Under the pieces are notes generated by a model. It did not search any database. It had not been told where the DNA came from and worked only from the letters and a program-made list of their open reading frames with translations. Below are positions 8,920 to 16,929 of a stretch of DNA of 64,000 nucleotides, piece by piece; the first letter of the stretch is position 1, and each line of letters starts with the position of its first letter. Source of the DNA: Thermococcus alcaliphilus (GTDB taxonomy: Archaea > Methanobacteriota_B > Thermococci > Thermococcales > Thermococcaceae); the NCBI RefSeq assembly GCF_024054535.1, contig NZ_JAMXLV010000022.1:62001-126000 (forward strand). Reading direction: 5' to 3'. The translations under genes and the position numbers were made by a program.

Positions 8920-9026
8920 CTTTTCCTTACTTCAAATTTGTTTTTCTTTCTCTCAAGGCGCCATTTTTCTATTGCTCTAACAAAGGGACATTTTGCTTTC
9001 CATTGATTAAAGAGTTTCCTCAGCAT
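8910..9026 (-). CDS. Small basic protein (38 residues)
   Basis: Very short frame encoding a Lys/Arg-rich peptide that begins MLRKLFNQWKAKCPFVRAIE and ends KFEVRKRVS. It is supported by a GGTGAT ribosome binding site 5 nt before the ATG and a TATA-like CTTTTAAACC (minus strand, about 9056-9067) placed about 38 bp upstream. It begins just after the padR gene and its last codons are antisense to the D box and second guide of the C/D sRNA. No family recognised; the basic composition would suit RNA or ribosome binding, but that is a guess. Confidence 0.5.
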   Translation of the reverse strand: MLRKLFNQWKAKCPFVRAIEKWRLERKKNKFEVRKRVS

Positions 9027-9072
9027 TTTGAATCACCAACAAAAGTTCCTGAAAGGGGGTTTAAAAGAGATT

Positions 9073-9435
9073 TTATGAAACAAAATTCAAAAATCTTTTT
9101 TCGAGCACCTCTCTCATCAGTTCGATTTCTTTTCTCAGCTCTTCAAGAACCTCTTTTCCCGTTTGAGTTATCTCGTAATACTTTCTTGCCCTTCCTCCGA
9201 CTTCCATCCATTCCCCTCGTATAAGCTTATACTTCTCAAGGGTTTTGAGAATTCCATAGAGAGTGCTCTCGCCCGGCACAAACTTTCCATCGCTTAGGTC
9301 TTCAAGGGCTTTTCTCAAGGCATAACCGTGAGTTTTCTCGTTTTTTAAGAGAGAAAGCACCAAATAAGCATATATTCCAGTTCTGATTTCCTTCCTGAAT
9401 TTTTCTAATGCTTTCTTCTTTGGATCACCAAACAA
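9073..9435 (-). CDS. PadR family transcriptional regulator
   Basis: Winged-helix regulator of 120 residues. Characteristic PadR segment: YLVLSLLKNEKTHGYALRKA (about 24-43), ESTLYGILKTLEKYKLI (about 56-72) and GRARKYYEITQTGKEVLEEL (about 80-99), followed by a C-terminal dimerisation helix. The TTG start follows GGGAGGAAGATAGGA and overlaps the 3' end of the upstream membrane-protease gene by 11 bp, so the two are co-transcribed. It very likely controls its own operon through the palindrome at 10536-10556. Confidence 0.88.
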   Translation of the reverse strand: MFGDPKKKALEKFRKEIRTGIYAYLVLSLLKNEKTHGYALRKALEDLSDGKFVPGESTLYGILKTLEKYKLIRGEWMEVGGRARKYYEITQTGKEVLEELRKEIELMREVLEKRFLNFVS

Positions 9436-10525
9436 TCCTATCTTCCTCCCTCTCCTCCTTCACTTTCGGCAAACCATAACGGAGCAGGAAAAGTGAAACT
9501 GCTAAGAGGAGCACATAAGTTATAGCCAAAACTACTGTGGAGGGGCGGAATTGATAATATGCAGCAAAGGTGTCTATTATGCCATGGATAACACTCAAAC
9601 TCAGTAGGGCTTTCTTCCCAAAGCCGTTCTTGTATGCGTAAGCCAAAACCACAGTTGTTCCGGCATGGAAAAGAGTAGCCAAGTAGCGTTCAAGCATGGA
9701 AACAAGAGCTGTTGTAAGCTTCGGAGTAATTCCGCCCAGTGTAGCGAGCTGGATAGCCTGTAAAGCGGGAACTAATATTGCTTCACCAAGCCCAAAGCCA
9801 ATGCCGATGAAAAGGGCTTCATTAAGATACTTCCCCTTCGAAAGCCCATATTTCAAACTCTCCTGGAAAAATCCAGCAACAAATCCAAGCCATATTGAGG
9901 CAAAAACTACAAAGACAGTCCCTTTAGCAGCTATCTCTGAGTTCGACCTTATGCCCACTGCCAAAAATGGAGCATTCTGGATTAGGGGTTGAATACCAAG
10001 GGTTATTGCAACCAGTATGATGCCTAAAATTATCTCTGCAACACCTATCCTCCTAAACCCCAATAGATAGAATGTAAATAAAGCCAAAAAGCCTCCCAGA
10101 ACTGGGAAGAATAATGCAACCCCCAAAGGAATACCAGTCTCCTTTGAGTTTACCGCATCAATCCATATGCCGGAAAGCAGGTATTCGCCATTTACCTCCC
10201 TAAAGACCAGCCTCAAGGTAACATTTGCCTTCTCAAATTCAAAGTTATAGTAGCCGAGAATAAAGCCCGAAGTTTTGCCTTCTTTAACAAAGCTGTAGCT
10301 CCTAGGCTCCCCGTATTTTGAGATTAGATCATCCCTAAATGCTCTGAACTTTTCCTCATTAAAAGCGACTTTCATTGCATCATCGAGGTAAGGCTGCAAA
10401 ATAGAGTAGTCACCACTTTTTAATGCTTCAAAAGTTGCCTCTGCGGCTTTATCGTAAGGTCTCTCTGCTGAGATAAGAGAAGTACCAACAATCAGGAATA
10501 CCAAGAGTACTATTATTTTTTTCAT
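9425..10525 (-). CDS. YhfC-like intramembrane protease with N-terminal DUF3887-like domain
   Basis: Signal peptide (about 1-22), then an extracytoplasmic domain of about 110 residues resembling DUF3887 (YLDDAMKVAFNEEKFRAFRD), then about eight membrane segments. The membrane part has features of the YhfC glutamic-type family: FFQESLKYG, GFGLGEAILVP, LFHAGTTVVLAY and VIHGIIDTFAAY supply Glu and His residues inside membrane helices. Family assignment is from motif recall. ATG 10525 (MKKIIVLLVFL) is preferred because GGTGAT lies 4 nt upstream; ATG 10537 would lie in the operator. Bicistronic with padR. Confidence 0.75.
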   Translation of the reverse strand: MKKIIVLLVFLIVGTSLISAERPYDKAAEATFEALKSGDYSILQPYLDDAMKVAFNEEKFRAFRDDLISKYGEPRSYSFVKEGKTSGFILGYYNFEFEKANVTLRLVFREVNGEYLLSGIWIDAVNSKETGIPLGVALFFPVLGGFLALFTFYLLGFRRIGVAEIILGIILVAITLGIQPLIQNAPFLAVGIRSNSEIAAKGTVFVVFASIWLGFVAGFFQESLKYGLSKGKYLNEALFIGIGFGLGEAILVPALQAIQLATLGGITPKLTTALVSMLERYLATLFHAGTTVVLAYAYKNGFGKKALLSLSVIHGIIDTFAAYYQFRPSTVVLAITYVLLLAVSLFLLRYGLPKVKEEREEDRIVW

Positions 10526-10535
10526 TTTCATCACC

Positions 10536-10556
10536 ATACCTCGAAGTTCGAGGTAT
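10536..10556. promoter_or_regulatory. Palindromic operator of the YhfC-like/PadR operon
   Basis: A perfect inverted repeat, ATACCTCGAA and TTCGAGGTAT, is separated by one base. It lies just downstream of a minus-strand TATA (TTTTAAAGA, about 10574-10582) and directly before the operon start, where bound PadR would block transcription. It could also affect divergent dph2. Confidence 0.75.
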
Positions 10557-10609
10557 TGTTAGAGCCAAATCTTTAAAAGAATTTCGTTTTTGAATGGAAT
10601 GGTGACCAC

Positions 10610-11647
10610 ATGTACGAACTTCACGAGCGAGAAGTTTTGGAAAAGCTGAGAGAATTGGATGCAAAGAAGGTTTTAATACAAACTCCAGAAGGCCTCAAGA
10701 GAGAGGCACAGTTTTTAGCAGAGTTTCTTGAAGAAAATGGAATAGAGAGCTTAATAAGTGGAGATATAAATTATGGTGCCTGTGATCCAGCCGATAGAGA
10801 GGCAAAGATGCTTGGATGTGATGCACTAATTCATCTCGGGCATTCATACATGGTGCTTAATCTCGAAGTCCCCACAATCTTCATTCCCGCTTTTGCAAAA
10901 GTAGATGTAATCAAAGCATTGTCCAAAAACATGTCCGAGATAAGAAAGCTCGGAAAAAGAATAGCCTTGGTTACAACAGTTCAACACATAAAGGACTTAA
11001 ACAAAGCAAAGGAATTTCTTGAAAATGAGGGATTTGAGGTAAGAATTGGCAGGGGAGATGGAAGGGTCTCCTTCCCAGGCCAGGTTTTGGGGTGTAATTT
11101 CTCCGCGGCAAAAGTAGAGGCAGAGGGCATTCTTTTTATTGGAGCTGGCTACTTTCACCCCATTGGCGTTGCTTTAGCCACAAAAAAGCCAACCCTTGCA
11201 ATAAACCCATACAGCGGCGATGCGATATGGATGGATAAAGAGGCAGAGAGGTGGATAAGAAAACGCTGGGCGCAGATAGCTAAAGCCTACGATGCAGAGA
11301 AGTTTGGAGTAATAACAAGCACCAAGAAAGGCCAACTAAGACTTGGGGAAGCCAGAAGAATTGTAAAACTTCTAAAAGAGCATGGAAAAAAGGCTCAGCT
11401 GATAGTTATGAACCATATAAGCTACCAAGCTTTGGAAGGATTTGACTTTGATGCATATGTAGTTGTGGCATGTCCTAGAGTGCCTATAGACGATGTTGAG
11501 AATTGGAGAAAGCCAGTGCTTACCCCGAGAGAGCTTGAGATTCTGCTCGGACTGAGAGAAGATTACGAGTTCGATGAAATCATAGGAGGAAAAAGAGAGC
11601 GGGATGAACCTATGGGGATAAGCCTCAAGCTTCCAAAGTCTTTATAA
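10610..11647 (+). CDS. dph2: Diphthamide biosynthesis enzyme Dph2 (archaeal)
   Basis: Non-canonical radical SAM enzyme that transfers the 3-amino-3-carboxypropyl group of SAM to a histidine of elongation factor 2, the first step of diphthamide formation. The 345-residue length is normal. Three cluster Cys residues are present in YGACDPAD (C59), LGCNFSAAK (about 163) and VVACPRVPIDD (about 287), enough for a homodimeric enzyme. Other family segments: TPEGLKREA, IHLGHSYM, GAGYFHPIGVALAT, NPYSGDAIWMDKEAERWI. Confidence 0.95.
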   Translation: MYELHEREVLEKLRELDAKKVLIQTPEGLKREAQFLAEFLEENGIESLISGDINYGACDPADREAKMLGCDALIHLGHSYMVLNLEVPTIFIPAFAKVDVIKALSKNMSEIRKLGKRIALVTTVQHIKDLNKAKEFLENEGFEVRIGRGDGRVSFPGQVLGCNFSAAKVEAEGILFIGAGYFHPIGVALATKKPTLAINPYSGDAIWMDKEAERWIRKRWAQIAKAYDAEKFGVITSTKKGQLRLGEARRIVKLLKEHGKKAQLIVMNHISYQALEGFDFDAYVVVACPRVPIDDVENWRKPVLTPRELEILLGLREDYEFDEIIGGKRERDEPMGISLKLPKSL

Positions 11648-11669
11648 GTCCCATTCCCAATTTTCTCTC

Positions 11670-12044
11670 ATGCAACTTGTGGATATCATCATCTATCCCA
11701 TCTTTGTAGTTCTTTACTACCTCTTCCTGAAAACGGCATTAGAGGTTTTTACATACAAAGAGCTGAAAAGCTATTCGATCTTGGCAATATCCATTGTGGG
11801 AGTTGGAGTTTCCATGGGATTAGATCTTTTTCTCGGGGTTTTAGTGCTTTTTACAGTTTTAAAGTTGCTGAAGCTGAATTTGAGAGAGGCCCTCGTTGTA
11901 ACGTTTGCGGCAGAGTTTGGGTTCTTTCTAGGGGTAGTCGTGGTAATGTTTATATTAACCACAGCGGGGACAATTTTTGGAATAGAAGGCCTTGAGTTCA
12001 ACATGACGTGGGAAGAACTCTTCCACTATATTGCAAGCTCATAG
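11670..12044 (+). CDS. Small membrane protein, unknown function
   Basis: Protein of 124 residues with three or four hydrophobic segments and few charges. No family recognised. The TATA-like TCTTTATAAG (11637-11646) ends 23 bp before the ATG and no ribosome binding site is seen, so the message is probably leaderless. Its TAG is followed 9 bp later by the methyltransferase start. Confidence 0.65.
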   Translation: MQLVDIIIYPIFVVLYYLFLKTALEVFTYKELKSYSILAISIVGVGVSMGLDLFLGVLVLFTVLKLLKLNLREALVVTFAAEFGFFLGVVVVMFILTTAGTIFGIEGLEFNMTWEELFHYIASS

Positions 12045-12052
12045 GTGGTAGA

Positions 12053-12661
12053 ATGAAGAAAAAGCACCTCGCAATTATCCTATCAAATTTGAGAGGTTTT
12101 GAAGAGCCCAAACCCGAGCTTGAACAGTATAAAACTCCCGGCAACGTTGCTGCGGAGCTTTTGTGGTTAGCCCACTCCCTCGGCGAGATTGAAGGGAAGG
12201 TCATTGCAGATTTAGGGGCTGGGACTGGAGTACTAAGCATTGGAGCAAGCTTGATGGGAGCAAAAAAGGTTTATGCAGTCGAAAAGGATAAAAAAGCCCT
12301 GAAGATAGCGATGAAAAATGCGAGAGCACTAAATATCAACAACATAGAGTTTGTTGAAGCATCGGTAGAAGACTTCAACGTTAAAGTTGATACCGTGATA
12401 ATGAACCCTCCTTTCGGTAGCCAAAACCCAAAAGCGGACAGACCTTTTCTCCTAAAGGCCTTTGAAATCAGTGATGTGGTTTACTCCATTCACCTCTCCA
12501 AAGAAGAAGTCAGGAAGTTTATTGGAGCTTTTGTCAAAGACAACGGCTTCAAAATTACCCACCGCTTAACCCTCACTTTTGAAATCCCAGCCCAGTTTTT
12601 CTTCCATCGAAAAAGGCTTGAGAGGATTTTGGTAGACATATACAGATTTGAGAGGGATTAA
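12053..12661 (+). CDS. METTL5-type N6-adenine RNA methyltransferase
   Basis: SAM-dependent methyltransferase of 202 residues. SAM motif IADLGAGTGVLSIGASLMGA (about 49-68) and catalytic NPPFGSQ (about 118-124), the Asn-Pro-Pro-Phe signature of N6-adenine methylation, are both clear. The N-terminal LEQYKTPGNVAAELL and C-terminal IPAQFFFHRKRLERILVDIYRF fit METTL5-like enzymes that modify a small-subunit rRNA adenosine. ATG 12053 is preceded by AGGTGGTAGA; the upstream frame overlaps the preceding gene. The next methyltransferase starts 1 nt after the stop. Confidence 0.85.
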   Translation: MKKKHLAIILSNLRGFEEPKPELEQYKTPGNVAAELLWLAHSLGEIEGKVIADLGAGTGVLSIGASLMGAKKVYAVEKDKKALKIAMKNARALNINNIEFVEASVEDFNVKVDTVIMNPPFGSQNPKADRPFLLKAFEISDVVYSIHLSKEEVRKFIGAFVKDNGFKITHRLTLTFEIPAQFFFHRKRLERILVDIYRFERD

Positions 12662-12662
12662 C

Positions 12663-13991
12663 ATGGGAAAGCTAAAGCTAAGTGACAGACAGCTCTACGC
12701 CTTGGTAGAGGCTCTTAAGCTCGGAGAAGAAGTAAAGCCCAGCCAACAGGCAAAGAGGAAAGCCTTTGCAAAGTACAAAATAGAGGGCTGGGAAAACTCA
12801 AAGCTCACCGGCATTTTCTACTCTATTCAGAGGCGCCTCGGCTTGATAGACGAGATCATTGAAGAACTCGTAGGTGTTTCTCCTCTCATCCTTGATCCCT
12901 GGTTAAGGGCCACTTTAAGGATAGCCATTGAGATTGCAGTGTTTAGAAACCCAAATGAGAAAACCATCCAGCATCTCAAAGGCTTGGCTAAGTTCCTCTC
13001 GAAAAGAACTCACCCATACGTGGGCTATTACTACTACGAACTTTTCCCAAAGGTCATCAATTATATTCCAAAGCTCGACACCGAGGAAAAAAGACTCAAG
13101 TGGGAGTATCTCTTCCCGGAGTGGTTCATAGCGAGGATGAAAGCGTTGCTTGAAGAGGAAGCTGAAGAACTCCTAAAGGCGCTAAACGAAACTCTTCCGA
13201 CGAGCATAAGGGTAAACCGCCTCAAGGGGAGCGTTGAAGAGGTGGAAAGCTACCTGAAAAAGAAGGGCGTCCGCTTCGAGAGGAGCAATAGAGTCGAGAC
13301 CGTAATCAGAATCCTCGACCCCTTCAATCCCGAATGGTTCTTCAATAAGGGTTATGCCATAGCGCAGGAGGAAGCTTCCGCTGTTGCCTCCCTCGTTCTT
13401 TCTCCAAAGCCAGGAGAAACTGTTGTTGATTTAGCAGCAGCTCCCGGAGGAAAGACGAGCCACATGGCAGAGCTGATGGAGAACAAAGGTAAAATCTATG
13501 CTTTTGATGTTGATAAGACAAGGATAGAGCGCATGAAGGAAGTCCTGAGGAGGACGGGGGTTGAGATTGCCGAAGTCATCAAAGTGGACGGGAGAAAGGC
13601 ACCAGAACTTCTCGGTGAGGAAATTGCCGATAAAGTAATGCTTGATGCCCCATGCACCAGCGATGGGACAATAGCGAAAAACCCCGAGCTCAGGTGGCGC
13701 CTCCGGGAGAAGAACATCCCCAAGGTGGTAACCCTTCAGAAGGAGCTCATAGAGAGTGCCTGGAAGCTTTTAAAACCTGGAGGGAGGCTACTCTACTCTA
13801 CCTGCTCAATGCTACCAGAGGAGAACGAAGAAGTGATTAAGTGGTTCCTTGGGAGGCATCCAGATGCTAAACTTGTGCCTTTAAACAGCCCCTACGACCC
13901 AGGCTTTTTGGAGGGAACGATGAGGGCCTGGCCCCACAGGCACAAGACCATTGGTTTCTTCTACGCACTGATAGAAAAGAAAAGGAGTTAA
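12663..13991 (+). CDS. RNA (cytosine-5) methyltransferase, NOL1/NOP2/Sun family with NusB-like domain
   Basis: m5C methyltransferase of 442 residues. An N-terminal all-helical NusB/RsmB-like RNA-binding domain (about 1-150) precedes the Rossmann domain. SAM motif VVDLAAAPGGKTSHMAEL; the two catalytic Cys lie in DAPCTSDGTIAKNPELRW (motif IV) and STCSMLPEENEEVIKWF (motif VI). Substrate could be rRNA or tRNA. Together with the upstream METTL5-like gene it forms an RNA-modification pair, 1 nt apart. It overlaps the convergent mscS by 4 bp. Confidence 0.92.
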   Translation: MGKLKLSDRQLYALVEALKLGEEVKPSQQAKRKAFAKYKIEGWENSKLTGIFYSIQRRLGLIDEIIEELVGVSPLILDPWLRATLRIAIEIAVFRNPNEKTIQHLKGLAKFLSKRTHPYVGYYYYELFPKVINYIPKLDTEEKRLKWEYLFPEWFIARMKALLEEEAEELLKALNETLPTSIRVNRLKGSVEEVESYLKKKGVRFERSNRVETVIRILDPFNPEWFFNKGYAIAQEEASAVASLVLSPKPGETVVDLAAAPGGKTSHMAELMENKGKIYAFDVDKTRIERMKEVLRRTGVEIAEVIKVDGRKAPELLGEEIADKVMLDAPCTSDGTIAKNPELRWRLREKNIPKVVTLQKELIESAWKLLKPGGRLLYSTCSMLPEENEEVIKWFLGRHPDAKLVPLNSPYDPGFLEGTMRAWPHRHKTIGFFYALIEKKRS

Positions 13992-15082
13992 GAGCTCTCT
14001 CCTTTTGAGTTCTCCTCTATCTTCACCCTCAGTTCCTCTGCGAACCAGTTTACCCTCTGCGGGAACGGTATCTCTATTCCGGCTTCGTCGAGAGCCTTTT
14101 TAACTTTCTGAACTATCTCTATCCTAACGTCGAACCATTTCTCGCTCGGTGCCCATGCCCTTACCGCTATATTGACGCTGCTGTCCCCGAGGTTGTCAAC
14201 GAAAACCATCGGCTCAGGCTCCGCCAAAACGTAGGGCATCTCGTCAAGGGTCTTCTTTATCACATCTATCGCTTTCTGAGCATCTTCCTTGTAGGCTATG
14301 CCAACCACTATGTCAACTCTCCTCGCTGGATACTTCTGGAGGTTCTTTATCTCACTGTTGAAGAGCTTCTCGTTTGGAATCCTCACGAGGAGACCGTCCC
14401 ACGTCCTTATTCTGGTGGAGAGTATCCTGATGTCGTGGACAACGCCGGAATAGCCAGCAACCTCAACGGGGTCACCTATCTTGAGGGGCTTGTCAAAGTA
14501 CATGAATATGCCAGAGATGAAGTTGGCCACGACCGTTTGGGAGGCAAAACCGAGAACGATACCCGTTATCCCAGCCGCTGCTAGTAGAGTGGTCAGCCTA
14601 CCAGTGAAACCAGCAATATTGAGGGCGAGGAAGAAAGCAAGGGTGACTATAATATAATAGAAGAGCTTCGCCTTGACTTGAACCTCTGGGAGCTTCTGCT
14701 TTGAAGAACGGATTATCATGTAGTCCTTTGACTTCTTGGCAAGGAGGTAAGAGAAGTAGAAGACCAGAAACGCAGTGAGAAGATTGCTTATGCTGGTCCC
14801 TGCAATTTCAAGGGATAGCACCCCAAGAGCATCAAAAGTGTAAACGAGAGCTATAACCACTATTAAATTGTGAAGCGTTGATGCAGTGTCCTCATTGATT
14901 ATCCACACGTACTTGGTACTCCTAGAGAGGTTAAGGAGATACCTCCTAAGAACCTTTGCTAGTATAAGGCCTGTTACAAGAATTAGAGCTGCTTTTACAA
15001 CCGCACCTAGAGTTAGGGTGAGGAAGAGCTTCTGCCCAAGAACCCCCTGCTCCCAGAAGGAAGTTGAATTTGTTATGTTCAT
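13988..15082 (-). CDS. mscS: MscS family mechanosensitive channel
   Basis: Small-conductance mechanosensitive channel (364 residues). Four hydrophobic segments occur in the first 170 residues; the pore helix and Gly/Ala-rich TM3 (TTLLAAAGITGIVLGFASQT) is followed by FISGIFMYFDKPLKIGDPVE, the hallmark start of the cytoplasmic beta domain, and a C-terminal VNWFAEELRVK tail. ATG 15082 follows GAGGTGGTGAGA. It starts 2 nt after the DUF432 gene, so the pair is an operon for osmotic protection. Confidence 0.93.
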   Translation of the reverse strand: MNITNSTSFWEQGVLGQKLFLTLTLGAVVKAALILVTGLILAKVLRRYLLNLSRSTKYVWIINEDTASTLHNLIVVIALVYTFDALGVLSLEIAGTSISNLLTAFLVFYFSYLLAKKSKDYMIIRSSKQKLPEVQVKAKLFYYIIVTLAFFLALNIAGFTGRLTTLLAAAGITGIVLGFASQTVVANFISGIFMYFDKPLKIGDPVEVAGYSGVVHDIRILSTRIRTWDGLLVRIPNEKLFNSEIKNLQKYPARRVDIVVGIAYKEDAQKAIDVIKKTLDEMPYVLAEPEPMVFVDNLGDSSVNIAVRAWAPSEKWFDVRIEIVQKVKKALDEAGIEIPFPQRVNWFAEELRVKIEENSKGESS

Positions 15083-15084
15083 TC

Positions 15085-15726
15085 TCACCACCTCATCAAG
15101 AAGTTAGGCAGGGACAGACCTTCCCCAACGGCACTCAAACCTTCTTTGGGCGGTTTTCCTGTGTTGTTGACCTCGGGATTGTGGTTTTTGATTGTAACGA
15201 CTAGGAGGGGATAGTAAGCCTTTGTGCTCTCGTAGTACATGGACGTTCCCCTTATTGGGATCACGACCCTCTCAAGGGATTTCCACTCGGGTGATGGGTT
15301 GGAAACTATAAGCTTTGCCACCCCTATCGACTCCGGCTCCTCCGTGTAAAAGAAACTGACGTGATAACGGCAGATTACACCCGCCTCCAACGTGCCGTAG
15401 AGGGCGTACTTCTCTTTTCCGACTATGAAGTGGTCTATGCTCAAATCGCCAACTTTGACATCTATTTCCACGGGAGCCTCGACGAATCCGGTTATTGAGT
15501 CTTGAGGAGGTATTACAACAGGCTCTTTGAACTTCACCATAAGAAGTCTCACACCATAACCTATGGCTGGAGAAGGGAGAACCTTAAGCTTCTCTCTGCT
15601 GTTTTTGATGAGCTTCTCTACATTCTCCCGCCTGTACCTGATTATGCCTCCTTTCTCTTCAAGAAGGTGAATCTTTTTGTCAGCAATCTTTATGAACTGG
15701 GTCTTCAGCTCGTGCTCTCCGAACAT
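15085..15726 (-). CDS. DUF432 family protein
   Basis: Soluble, beta-rich archaeal protein of 213 residues (GFVEAPVEIDVKVGDLSIDH, then EKYALYGTLEAGVICRYH) that I place in DUF432 from sequence and its usual position before mscS. Function unknown; likely works with the channel. No ribosome binding site precedes ATG 15726, but TTTATATC lies about 25 bp upstream, so a leaderless start is likely. The frame is open to 15780, which would overlap the preceding gene. Confidence 0.75.
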   Translation of the reverse strand: MFGEHELKTQFIKIADKKIHLLEEKGGIIRYRRENVEKLIKNSREKLKVLPSPAIGYGVRLLMVKFKEPVVIPPQDSITGFVEAPVEIDVKVGDLSIDHFIVGKEKYALYGTLEAGVICRYHVSFFYTEEPESIGVAKLIVSNPSPEWKSLERVVIPIRGTSMYYESTKAYYPLLVVTIKNHNPEVNNTGKPPKEGLSAVGEGLSLPNFLMRW

Positions 15727-15766
15727 GGAAGAAAATAGGGAAAAGAAGATATAAACCTTACTTTGT

Positions 15767-16861
15767 TTAAACCTTCTCAAAGGCTATGTCTTCAATTTTC
15801 ACGTGAGTGAAAACATTTGTACCGCTCTGTTCAATGAATACGCCCTTCGTTTCAATCGGCACGGGAAGAGCTACTGTAAGAATAGCCTCACCCTGCCCTT
15901 GTACATTACCGAAAGTGTACGTCCATTTAACATTTGATACTTTAAAGTCCTTTCCTCCAAGGCTAATTGTCCCATCTGGGTTAATCTCATAGTTATATTG
16001 CCATCCCGCAATTCCCCAAGAACCCTGCTTCGGCTTGTAGAGGTCTTCTCCTTGAACTGCCTCCCATATCCCAAAGGTATAGAAGCCGTACCAGCTTGTG
16101 TATATGTTCTCCACATCCGGAATGTTGGAAAGCATGTTTATATCCCCTTCCTGATATGCCATTGTGCTCATGTCCCCAACTGCCGCAGGACTGTAGAAGA
16201 GGAATTTTTGATCCCCGTAGGTTATGGAGATACCAACAACGTTTCCACTTCCCGCATACACTGCACCATAGAGAGTGAAGAAGTCAAGTGATGGGAACAG
16301 GAAGAATGTATCCGTCTCCTCTGTTCTCTCTGTGACCCAGACGGTATATTCGAGGGTTGAATTCATGTTCTCTCCTTTAACGGGCGTTATCTTTCCGTAG
16401 TATTCATAAACCTCAAACTCTCCCAAATCAACCTTTTCCTGCTTTCCGCTCTCCATGTCTATCTTCTTTCCGTAGACATGAATTTTTGTGTTCCCTCTTC
16501 TCTTTTCTACTTCATACTCATAGACTGGAGCTCCTTCTTCTGTCCTAACTCTCAGATAATACTTGATGTAGGTGATAAGGTATTTGTCACCATCTATCTC
16601 CACAGGATGGTAAGCATCCCATGGTTCCTCCCATGTTGCCGCTGTGCTCTCTGTCTCACTATAGCTCTCTGTTTCGCTCTCACTTTCTGTGTAGCTTTCA
16701 GTGGATGATAAGCTCTGACTCTCGCTATAGCTTTCTATTGCACTGCTGGCTTTCTCCTTAAGTGTCTCTGTAAGCTTTTCTCCTCCACCGATGCATCCGC
16801 TTATGCTTACAAAAACTAAAAACGCCAAGAAAACTGCAAATATTAACTTAGATTTTCTCAT
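15767..16861 (-). CDS. Surface lipoprotein with Ser/Glu-rich stalk
   Basis: Lipoprotein of 364 residues. Signal peptide plus lipobox ISGCIGG at about 20-26, then a low-complexity stalk of about 35 residues built on SESE/TESY units (about 42-78), then a globular beta-rich domain (PVEIDGDKYLITYIKYYLRV onward). No known family recognised. The stalk probably keeps the domain away from the S-layer and may be O-glycosylated. A GGAGTTGATGG site precedes the ATG. It is separated from the next lipoprotein gene upstream by about 70 bp. Confidence 0.72.
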   Translation of the reverse strand: MRKSKLIFAVFLAFLVFVSISGCIGGGEKLTETLKEKASSAIESYSESQSLSSTESYTESESETESYSETESTAATWEEPWDAYHPVEIDGDKYLITYIKYYLRVRTEEGAPVYEYEVEKRRGNTKIHVYGKKIDMESGKQEKVDLGEFEVYEYYGKITPVKGENMNSTLEYTVWVTERTEETDTFFLFPSLDFFTLYGAVYAGSGNVVGISITYGDQKFLFYSPAAVGDMSTMAYQEGDINMLSNIPDVENIYTSWYGFYTFGIWEAVQGEDLYKPKQGSWGIAGWQYNYEINPDGTISLGGKDFKVSNVKWTYTFGNVQGQGEAILTVALPVPIETKGVFIEQSGTNVFTHVKIEDIAFEKV

Positions 16862-16929
16862 ATCCCATCAACTCCTTTCAGCATTATACAAGCGTAGTAA
16901 ATACTTACGAAATATTCAAACATTAATAT

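Noticed and set aside
9003-9224. Plus-strand frame of 73 residues near the padR 3' end
   Set aside because: Antisense to padR and the small basic gene, no start signal, atypical composition.
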